This document shows positions 1 through 4,831 of a stretch of 21,169 nucleotides of DNA, piece after piece; within the stretch, counting starts at the first letter, position 1, and each line of letters opens with the position of its first letter. A program made the translations under genes and the position numbers. This DNA comes from a virus, in IMG/VR virus record IMGVR_UViG_3300031841_001673, positions 1 to 21,169 of that record; one strand, 5' to 3'. The notes under the pieces were generated by a model. That model saw only the letters and a program-made list of their open reading frames with translations, had not been told where the DNA came from and did no database searches.

Positions 1-15
1 GATAGCTACTGATAT

Positions 16-405
16 ATGAAGAGTATGTCCGTTGCAATCAAAGAAAGCAATAAGATTACACCAAGAGCAAAGAAACTTGTGGATACACTCGTATCAACTG
101 GATGCACAATCACCGAAGCCTCCAAAGTAGCAGGATACAAAGGAAATTCATCCAGAGTAAGTGCAAGCCGTATGCTACGTAATCCAGAAGTACAGAAGTA
201 TATGTTTGAACAAATCACCCACAACTTAGGAATGAGTGCTGTCAAGGCTCAATCAAGGTTGCTTGATCTATGTACATCAGCTAAGAGTGAGTATGTACAA
301 CTAGAAGCTAGTAAGGATATACTTGACAGAGCAGGATTTAAAGCACCAGACAAACATCAGCATTTGGTCAAGGGTGATTTCAGTATTAATATAGACTTGA
401 AGTGA
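16..405 (+). CDS. Probable terminase small subunit-like DNA-binding protein
   Basis: This 129-residue protein resembles phage small terminase subunits, which recognise phage DNA and hand it to the large subunit. Residues 16-50 look like the usual N-terminal helix-turn-helix region: TPRAKKLVDTL, then the EASKVAGYKG turn and the RMLRNPEVQKYM helix. Such proteins typically carry an AA-x-x-AGYS signature followed by an L-x-NPKVQ helix. The C-terminal half has the EASKDILDRAGFKAPDK segment that often precedes the short tail in this family. The length fits the family. Two in-frame ATGs (16 and 25) are possible and neither has a clear Shine-Dalgarno; the window edge limits what can be seen upstream. 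It is separated from the large terminase by about 2.6 kb of small genes, which is unusual. It could instead be another HTH regulator. The call rests on motif resemblance only. Confidence 0.66.
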   Translation: MKSMSVAIKESNKITPRAKKLVDTLVSTGCTITEASKVAGYKGNSSRVSASRMLRNPEVQKYMFEQITHNLGMSAVKAQSRLLDLCTSAKSEYVQLEASKDILDRAGFKAPDKHQHLVKGDFSINIDLK

Positions 406-412
406 GATCACC

Positions 413-436
413 TGAATCATTGCTTTAGCTGATTCA
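413..436 (+). other. Hairpin 1 of non-coding region
   Basis: A perfect 7-bp stem joins TGAATCA (413-419) to TGATTCA (430-436). After a two-base bulge, a GC/GC pair (422-423 with 428-429) closes a TTTA loop. It begins 8 bases after the stop codon of the preceding gene. It has no following T-run, so it is not a standard intrinsic terminator. Confidence 0.55.
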
Positions 437-450
437 TATAAAGGGGATTT

Positions 451-470
451 TTTGGTATCGCTATACCAAA
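451..470 (+). other. Hairpin 2 of non-coding region
   Basis: A perfect 8-bp stem joins TTTGGTAT (451-458) to ATACCAAA (463-470) with a 4-base CGCT loop. It is preceded by a GGGGATTTT stretch and followed by C-rich sequence, not by T residues. As double-stranded DNA it is also a near-palindromic protein-binding candidate. Function is unknown. Confidence 0.6.
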
Positions 471-483
471 CCTGTAGCCGAAC

Positions 484-523
484 TTTTTCGGACACAGTCT
501 ATTAACAATAGGCGTCCGAAAAA
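484..523 (+). other. Long two-part hairpin 3 of non-coding region, with alternative pairing
   Basis: The outer stem is a perfect 10 bp, TTTTTCGGAC (484-493) with GTCCGAAAAA (514-523). After a 3-base bulge (494-496), an inner 7-bp helix (497-503 with 507-513, one G-T wobble) closes an AAC loop. It is the longest inverted repeat I find in the non-coding part of the window. The left arm can alternatively pair with CCGAA at 478-482 to make a smaller hairpin with a CTTT loop, so two mutually exclusive folds are possible. A second GTTCGG at 612-617 could also pair with CCGAAC at 478-483. The A-run on the right arm is not a terminator T-run. It could be an RNA control element or a DNA site for packaging or termination proteins. 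Confidence 0.6.
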
Positions 524-571
524 ACTGAGGCTGACATATACAGTAAGGGTTACTCAAACATTATAGTCGTT

Positions 572-603
572 CAAGGTTCGTTGCTTGTAATTTTTTTTTT
601 TTT
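572..603 (+). terminator. Weak candidate terminator: short stem plus 13-T run
   Basis: A run of 13 T residues (591-603) follows a short CAAG/CTTG stem (572-575 with 584-587) and three bases, GTAA minus its G. The T-run suits an intrinsic terminator for the 16-405 gene, but a 4-bp stem is weak. The homopolymer length may also be affected by sequencing or assembly error. Confidence 0.3.
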
Positions 604-666
604 CTGCTAAGGTTCGGTTATGACTACATACATAATTATTAATGTTTTGATCTGGATAATATTCTA

Positions 667-981
667 ATGCCTTCACCCGCTTGGACACGGAAAGCAGGAA
701 AGAATCCTAAAGGAGGATTGAATGCAAAGGGTCGTGCTTCTTATAAAGCACAAACGGGTGGTACATTAAAAGCACCTGTTAAGTCTGGAGATAATCCACG
801 AAGGGCATCTTTCTTAGCACGGATGGGTAATATGCCCGGACCTGAGAGAGATAGTAAAGGTAGACCTACTCGTTTACTTTTGTCATTAAAAGCGTGGGGT
901 GCCTCGAGCAAAGCAGATGCTCGTAAGAAAGCTAAAGCAATGTCAATCAGATTAAAGAATAAAAAAAAGAAAGGAAAATAA
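667..981 (+). CDS. DUF6321-like small basic phage protein
   Basis: The 104-residue product matches my memory of the DUF6321 family of phage-encoded proteins of unknown function. It has an N-terminal block SPAWTRKAGKNPKGGLNAKG (residues 3-22), then SYKAQTGGTLKAPV, an ARMGNMPGPE segment, and a basic C-terminus ending in a lysine run. Family members usually share the W-TRK-GKNP-GGLN-KGR and Q-GG-LK-PV signatures seen here. There is no signal peptide or membrane segment. The high charge suggests nucleic-acid contact or a DNA/virion role, but no function is established to my knowledge. It starts directly after the non-coding region with no strong Shine-Dalgarno. It is the first gene of a tightly packed run of basic small genes leading to the large terminase. 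Confidence 0.72.
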   Translation: MPSPAWTRKAGKNPKGGLNAKGRASYKAQTGGTLKAPVKSGDNPRRASFLARMGNMPGPERDSKGRPTRLLLSLKAWGASSKADARKKAKAMSIRLKNKKKKGK

Positions 982-982
982 A

Positions 983-1036
983 ATGCCCGGATATAAAATG
1001 CCTAAACCAATGAAAAAGAAAAAGAAGAAGAAGTAA
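983..1036 (+). CDS. 17-residue lysine-tailed microprotein
   Basis: This tiny ORF encodes MPGYKMPKPMKKKKKKK. An AAGGA ribosome-binding sequence lies at 971-975, 7 bases before the ATG, inside the end of the preceding gene. Its TAA stop overlaps the ATG of the next gene as TAATG, as several other gene pairs here do. Short MPGYK/MPKYK-type peptides with lysine tails are, from memory, recurrent in marine phage genomes beside the same neighbours. No function is known. The alternative is that it serves only as a translated leader coupling ribosomes to the gene at 1036. Position and ribosome-binding site support real translation; the tiny size keeps confidence moderate. Confidence 0.55.
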   Translation: MPGYKMPKPMKKKKKKK

Positions 1037-1227
1037 TGAAAGGCGTACCTCATTACACTAAAGATGGTAAAGAACACAAAGGAGGCACTCATAAAATGCC
1101 TGATGGTTCTTTACATTCTGGAAAAACACACTCTTCTTCTAGTAAAAAATTATTTCATTTAAAAGAATTGCCTGCAAAAGTAAAAAGAAAAGTCTTAATA
1201 TTGACAAAAAAGAAAAAGAAAGGATAA
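1036..1227 (+). CDS. Small His/Lys-rich phage protein of unknown function
   Basis: The 63-residue protein has a Gly/His/Thr-rich front half, with HYTKDGKEHKGGTHK followed by MPDGSLHSGKTH (residues 6-32). This suggests two similar units of the form G-x-x-H-K/S-GG/GK-TH. A KKLFHLKELP segment and a terminal lysine run follow. I recognise the pattern as a recurring small protein in marine phages, usually annotated hypothetical. The paired His/Thr motifs could bind metal or a polyanion, but this is inference. The start overlaps the stop of the 17-residue ORF (TAATG), so translation is probably coupled. No membrane segment is visible. Confidence 0.68.
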   Translation: MKGVPHYTKDGKEHKGGTHKMPDGSLHSGKTHSSSSKKLFHLKELPAKVKRKVLILTKKKKKG

Positions 1228-1234
1228 TAACTTT

Positions 1235-2080
1235 ATGGCTAGTTATTCACAAATGTCGTATTCAGAAGCACTTCGTAAAGAACCTACGAACTATAAACTG
1301 CGTGCTATGGGTAAAAAAAGGTATGACCTTAAATATAAAAAAGATAAAAGTGGTAAAACTACAGTTAAGATTAGTACTAAAAATGATCCAAAAATTTATC
1401 CATCTTATTCAGAACAAGTTGAAGAAAAAGGGAAGTCTTCTTCCAAATCATTACTTAATCGCAAAGGTTCGGGAACACAGCAAACTAATTATGATGATAT
1501 AAGAAAACCCGGACAAGTAGGCACACCTTCAGGAGAAAAAGCACGAGAAAGTCAATCAGCAGGAAAAGATAATAAACCACAAACAGGTAAACAACTTGCG
1601 GCAATGTATGGTGCAGGAGCTACGCTCGCAGGAACTTCATTATTAACACGGAACAAACAAAAACAAATTGAAAACAAACAAAAAAGAATTACTGATCAAA
1701 GAAAGCCAAAAAAAGTTACGGATAATAAAGTAAATCGTGAAACAAAAATTGAAGTAAATAAAAAAGGTGAAGCTAAAGAAGTAAATGCAAAAGATACCAA
1801 AGTACAAAAAGCTAGAAGGTTAGCTGTAAAGGCAAAAGAAAAAGCTAAAGAAACAGGTAAAAAAGTTTTATCAAAAGCTAAAGATATTGGAAAAAAAGCA
1901 GGAACAAAAGCAAAAAGTTTATTAAAATTCAGAAAATTTTTTAATCCCGGAACTGCCGCAGGTTCAATAGCATTTGGTGCAAGTGTGCCAAAAGCATCAG
2001 CATTAGAAGATTTATCAGTAGCACAGCTTAAAAAAATGGGAATGTCAGATGCCCAAATTAAAAAGTTAAAAGGTAAATAA
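1235..2080 (+). CDS. Lysine-rich 281-residue protein with histone-tail-like segment, unknown function
   Basis: I do not recognise the family. The N-terminus (1-60) is mixed and Tyr/Lys-rich, and residues 60-120 are polar and probably disordered. Residues 121-138 (LAAMYGAGATLAGTSLLT) form the only hydrophobic segment before a very basic region. Residues 190-231 are a Lys/Ala-rich stretch such as RRLAVKAKEKAKETGKK that resembles a histone H1-type tail. A Gly/Ala patch (AAGSIAFGASV) follows, then a C-terminal helix LSVAQLKKMGMSDAQIKKL. An AAAGGA lies about 10 bases upstream of the ATG. The composition suggests DNA binding or condensation, or a virion protein that contacts packaged DNA. The hydrophobic segment could instead be a membrane anchor. 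It lies in the basic block between the two terminase genes. Confidence 0.7.
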   Translation: MASYSQMSYSEALRKEPTNYKLRAMGKKRYDLKYKKDKSGKTTVKISTKNDPKIYPSYSEQVEEKGKSSSKSLLNRKGSGTQQTNYDDIRKPGQVGTPSGEKARESQSAGKDNKPQTGKQLAAMYGAGATLAGTSLLTRNKQKQIENKQKRITDQRKPKKVTDNKVNRETKIEVNKKGEAKEVNAKDTKVQKARRLAVKAKEKAKETGKKVLSKAKDIGKKAGTKAKSLLKFRKFFNPGTAAGSIAFGASVPKASALEDLSVAQLKKMGMSDAQIKKLKGK

Positions 2081-2087
2081 CCTAACA

Positions 2088-2282
2088 ATGCCAAAAGAAA
2101 ACAAAGTTCTTGCACGTAATAAAAAACTTGCCGAAACTATGGTGCGTTCTGAAAAAGCAGACCTTGAATTACATAGACTAAAACAAATTAAAGAGTATGC
2201 AGAATACAAAGTAATGAAAGGTCATTCAAAAGAAGCTGCAATGAAAATGGCAAAAGCACATATTCTAAATAACAATGACTAG
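2088..2282 (+). CDS. Small helical basic protein, unknown function
   Basis: This 64-residue product is predicted by eye to be almost entirely helical and rich in Lys and Glu: LARNKKLAETMVRSEKADLE, then LKQIKEYAEYKVMKGHS, then AAMKMAKAHIL. I do not recognise the family. It starts 7 bases after the previous stop and its end overlaps the next gene by 8 bases (ATGACTAG), consistent with translational coupling. A small coiled or helical-hairpin adaptor is a reasonable structural guess; no function can be assigned. Confidence 0.6.
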   Translation: MPKENKVLARNKKLAETMVRSEKADLELHRLKQIKEYAEYKVMKGHSKEAAMKMAKAHILNNND

Positions 2283-2496
2283 AGATTATAAGAAGGAGTA
2301 TGAAAAATTTCAATCTTCTACTTCGTCAAAAAAAGATCGAGCAAAAAGAAATAAACTACGGAGACTTTATCTTAAACTAAAAAGAGTACAAAAAGGTGAT
2401 AAAAAAGATATAGATCATAAAGATGGCAATCCTCAAAATAACTCGCAAAAAAATATACAAGTAGTAAGTCAATCAAAAAATAGGGCAAAAAAATGA
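2275..2496 (+). CDS. Small HNH-type endonuclease-like protein
   Basis: The 73-residue protein ends with a recognisable HNH-like element: DIDHKDGNPQNNSQKNIQVV (residues 45-64), then SQSKNRAKK. In HNH enzymes the DH-x-DG-x-x-x-NN-x-x-x-NL-x-V pattern supplies the first metal/base histidine and the central Asn, with a final His or Asn on the closing helix. Here H48, the NN pair and N70 are the candidates. The first half is very basic (KKDRAKRNKLRRLYLKLKR), which suits DNA binding. Small HNH proteins beside phage terminases can assist DNA packaging or end formation, as shown for HK97 gp74. The last position being Asn rather than His is common in the family, but activity is unproven. The stop overlaps the next start (ATGA). 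Confidence 0.7.
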   Translation: MTRDYKKEYEKFQSSTSSKKDRAKRNKLRRLYLKLKRVQKGDKKDIDHKDGNPQNNSQKNIQVVSQSKNRAKK

Positions 2497-2891
2497 GTTC
2501 AGCCAAAAAAAAGAATCCCTCTCTATGGAAAAGAATTGTTGCTCGTGTAAAAGCACAAGCATCACACGGAACTGCCGCAGGTCAATGGTCAGGTAGAAAA
2601 GCACAAGCGGCCGTCAAAGCATACAAAAAAGCAGGAGGAGGGTACGTTGGCTCCAAAAACTCCAAAAACTCTTTATCTAAATGGTCAAAACAAAAATGGC
2701 GTACAAAGTCAGGAAAAAAATCATCAGAAACAGGAGAGCGTTATTTACCATCTAAAGCTATTAAAAAATTATCAGCAAAAGAATATGCACAAACGTCAGC
2801 TAAAAAGCGTAAAGATAAAGCTAGTGGAAAACAATTTAGTAAACAACCAAAGTCTATTGCAAGAAAAGTAAGAAGATTTAGAACAGTATGA
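2493..2891 (+). CDS. DUF5872-like basic phage protein
   Basis: The 132-residue protein matches the DUF5872 family pattern as I remember it. It has an N-terminal helix LWKRIVARVKAQ, then GQWSGRKAQAAVKAYKKAGG (residues 30-49) and a GY-x-G-x-K turn. A SLSKWSKQKWRTKSGKKS segment follows, then RYLPSKAIKKLSAKE. The conserved W-S-x-RKAQ, GGGY, W-x-Q-x-W-x-T and RYLP elements are all present. The family occurs in phages and large DNA viruses; its function is not established. The C-terminus is basic, with no membrane segments. ATGA overlaps join it to genes on both sides. A DNA-associated or virion role would fit the neighbours, but that is inference. Confidence 0.75.
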   Translation: MSSAKKKNPSLWKRIVARVKAQASHGTAAGQWSGRKAQAAVKAYKKAGGGYVGSKNSKNSLSKWSKQKWRTKSGKKSSETGERYLPSKAIKKLSAKEYAQTSAKKRKDKASGKQFSKQPKSIARKVRRFRTV

Positions 2892-3082
2892 CAATATTTA
2901 CCAAATATAGTATTAGAGAAATAGACACACTACGAACTGTAGTTAAATCACAACATATGAAACATTATCCAAAAGAGATGGTAACTAACTATGAAGCTGA
3001 TAGAATAATAGAATCTCTATCAGAACAAGCTAGAGAAAAATTATATGAACTAGCAGTTAATTATGGCATCACTAAATTATAA
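2888..3082 (+). CDS. Small conserved protein immediately upstream of large terminase
   Basis: This 64-residue protein is less basic than its upstream neighbours and looks wholly alpha-helical. Its most distinctive part is LRTVVKSQHMKHYPKEMVTN followed by YEADRIIESL. I recall comparable short ORFs carrying a K-HYP-x-x-x-x-T-YEAD-x-I-x-S-L pattern just ahead of the terminase in other marine phages, always as hypotheticals. It overlaps the terminase ORF by 20 bases, so its translation should couple to TerL. This intimate position makes it a possible TerL partner or an alternative small terminase candidate. No enzymatic motif is visible. Confidence 0.65.
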   Translation: MTIFTKYSIREIDTLRTVVKSQHMKHYPKEMVTNYEADRIIESLSEQAREKLYELAVNYGITKL

Positions 3083-4568
3083 ACCTGATGGACAGGTATT
3101 AAAAAATTTTTTAAAAGATGATACTTTTTTTAGAGGAGTACGAGGACCAGTAGGTTCTGGTAAATCAGTAGCGTGTTGTATTGAAATAATAAAACGAGCT
3201 ATATCTCAAAAACCAAATGACGAGGGCATACGAAAAACACGTTGGGCAGTTATTCGTAATACTAATCCACAGCTTAAAACAACAACAATTAAGACGTGGT
3301 TGGATTGGTTTCCAGAGGAAGATTGGGGAAACTTTACGTGGAGTGTTCCTTACACACATAAATTAAAAAAAGGAGATATAGATTGTGAGGTAATCTTTTT
3401 GGCTCTTGATAGACCAGAAGATGTAAAAAAATTGCTATCTCTTGAATTGACGGGAGTGTGGATTAATGAGGCACGAGAAATTCCTAAAAGTATTGTTGAT
3501 GCTTGTTCTATGCGTGTGGGTCGTTTTCCTTCTATGCGTGATGGTGGTCCGACATGGTATGGTGTTGTTTGCGATACCAACCCACCAGATACAGATCATT
3601 GGTGGGCAATTATGGCAGGTGAAACTGTTATACCTGATTACATAAGTAAACAAGAAGCAAAGATGCTTATCAAACCAGATAATTGGAAATTTTTTAATCA
3701 ACCACCTGCTATGGAAGAAATTAAAGACAAGAACAATCAGGTGGTTGAATATAAAAAGTATAATCTATCTGAGAATAAAAACAATCTTACGGAAAACTAT
3801 TATAGTAATATTATAAGAGGTAAAACTAAATCGTGGATAGATGTATATGTTTTAAACAAACTAGGACAGGTAGAGGATGGTAAGCCTGTATATGAAGCAT
3901 TTAGACAGGATGTACACGTTGCAAAAGGTGAATTAGCAATAGCAGAAACATTACCAATCTATATGGGCATTGATTTTGGTTTAACACCTGCTTGTGTATT
4001 TGCACAAAAAATAAGAACAAGATGGATAATATTAGAAGAACTAGTTGCAGAAGATATGGGTATTGTAAAATTTTCTGATCTTATGAAACAATCTATGGCA
4101 AAATATTTACCAAGACCATTTCATATATTTGGAGATCCTGCAGGCGATCATAGAGTGCAAACAGATGAGAATACACCATTTCAAATACTTAGAGGCAAAG
4201 GTATAACTGCACGCCCTGCTCCAAGTAATGATGTGCTTATACGATTAGAAAGTGTAAATGCTACATTGACACGAATGGTAGATGGAGAATCAGGCATTTT
4301 AATAGATAAGAGTTGTATTAATTTAATACGAGGTTTTGCAGGTGGTTATCATTACAGAAGACTCCAAGTATCAGGGGAACGCTATGATGAGCGTCCAAAT
4401 AAGAATAGATTTTCACATATACATGATGCACTTCAATATTTATTATTAGGTGCAGGAGAAGGCAGATCGTTGACGATTGGAGGAAAATATAGTAAACCTA
4501 TAATAGCTAAACGTAATTTTGATGTTTTTAATGTTAAACCTAAAAACATCTATGAAAGAAGGAGGTAA
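3063..4568 (+). CDS. terL: Terminase large subunit (packaging ATPase and nuclease)
   Basis: The 501-residue protein is the DNA-packaging motor, which hydrolyses ATP at the portal and cuts the concatemer. The N-terminal ATPase domain has a Walker A at residues 28-35 (GPVGSGKS). A WAVIRNTNPQ strand follows at 61-70. The Walker B-like LTGVWINEAREI (129-140) has the catalytic Glu preceded by Asn rather than Asp. The CDTNPPDTDHWW segment (170-181) is typical of the coupling region. The C-terminal RNase H-like nuclease domain shows its three acidic positions: D303 in YMGIDFG, D358 in IFGDPAGDHR and D455 in HIHDALQYLL. Length is normal. There is no clear Shine-Dalgarno and the start overlaps the preceding ORF, so coupled translation is likely. 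In T7 the terminase lies at the end of the late genes; here it precedes the portal. Confidence 0.96.
   Translation: MASLNYKPDGQVLKNFLKDDTFFRGVRGPVGSGKSVACCIEIIKRAISQKPNDEGIRKTRWAVIRNTNPQLKTTTIKTWLDWFPEEDWGNFTWSVPYTHKLKKGDIDCEVIFLALDRPEDVKKLLSLELTGVWINEAREIPKSIVDACSMRVGRFPSMRDGGPTWYGVVCDTNPPDTDHWWAIMAGETVIPDYISKQEAKMLIKPDNWKFFNQPPAMEEIKDKNNQVVEYKKYNLSENKNNLTENYYSNIIRGKTKSWIDVYVLNKLGQVEDGKPVYEAFRQDVHVAKGELAIAETLPIYMGIDFGLTPACVFAQKIRTRWIILEELVAEDMGIVKFSDLMKQSMAKYLPRPFHIFGDPAGDHRVQTDENTPFQILRGKGITARPAPSNDVLIRLESVNATLTRMVDGESGILIDKSCINLIRGFAGGYHYRRLQVSGERYDERPNKNRFSHIHDALQYLLLGAGEGRSLTIGGKYSKPIIAKRNFDVFNVKPKNIYERRR
4559..4566 (+). promoter_or_regulatory. Near-consensus ribosome binding site overlapping terL end
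   Basis: AAGGAGGT lies 4 bases before the ATG at 4571, embedded in the last codons and stop of terL. It is the strongest Shine-Dalgarno I see in the window and suggests the small Gly/Pro-rich protein is made in quantity, independently of terL translation. Confidence 0.7.
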
Positions 4569-4570
4569 CT

Positions 4571-4831
4571 ATGTGCGGAGGAGGCGGAGGATACAAACCA
4601 CCACCACCACCACCACCTAGTCCTTATGAAAAAACTTTAAGGCAACAAAGAAGAGAAGCTCGAGCTGAGTCACTAGCAGAAAAAGCTAAGTTAAAAGATG
4701 AGCAATATCAAGACTCTGTTGCTACTCTTTCAGGTAAAAGAGGCAGACGTTCTTTGTTATCTGGTAGAAAAGGTGGACAAGGATTTATGGTGCAAGGTGA
4801 TATTCAAACTAGAAATACTCTTGGAGTATAA
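4571..4831 (+). CDS. Gly/Pro-rich small protein between terminase and portal
   Basis: The 86-residue protein opens with MCGGGGGYKPPPPPPP, a five-glycine run followed by seven prolines. A charged probable helix (KTLRQQRREARAESLAEKAK, residues 22-41) and a basic tail GKRGRRSLLSGRKGGQGF come next. Small proteins with a Cys/Gly-rich start and a GRRSLL-x-G-x-x-GG-x-G tail are familiar next to podovirus portals, normally without a function. It has a near-perfect ribosome-binding site and is directly abutted by the portal start. The Cys at position 2 is not preceded by a signal peptide, so classical lipidation is unlikely. A head-completion or portal-associated structural role is inferred from position. 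Confidence 0.72.
   Translation: MCGGGGGYKPPPPPPPSPYEKTLRQQRREARAESLAEKAKLKDEQYQDSVATLSGKRGRRSLLSGRKGGQGFMVQGDIQTRNTLGV

Larger units (their letters stand above)
406..666. promoter_or_regulatory. 261-bp non-coding region between small terminase-like gene and accessory block
   Basis: No credible reading frame spans this stretch. It holds three hairpins within 111 bases (413-436, 451-470, 484-523), a small hairpin AGTAA/TTACT with a GGG loop (542-554), an 8-base direct repeat AAGGTTCG (573-580 and 609-616), and a 13-T run between the repeats. The last 50 bases are AT-rich and could contain a promoter for the downstream block, but I cannot assign boxes with confidence. Its place beside a small-terminase-like gene also makes it a candidate packaging or genome-end site. 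Both roles are inference. Confidence 0.5.

Noticed and set aside
16-405. Possibility that the window starts inside a host gene or prophage junction
   Set aside because: No integrase, att-like tRNA fragment or host-type gene is seen. All recognisable genes belong to one phage late module.
571-590. tRNA T-loop-like GGTTCG near 576
   Set aside because: The flanking stem is only 4 bp and no acceptor, D or anticodon arm can be built around it. The same hexamer recurs at 611-616 without tRNA context.
640-666. TTGATC...GATAATATT promoter-like boxes upstream of the 667 gene
   Set aside because: In AT-rich DNA such matches are common, and the spacing between the boxes is much too short for a sigma-70 promoter. 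No independent support.
1696-2115. 139-residue Phe/Ala-rich frame on the minus strand, membrane-protein-like
   Set aside because: It is the antisense of the Lys/Ala-rich segment (AAA and GCA codons read as TTT and TGC). The apparent hydrophobicity is an artefact.
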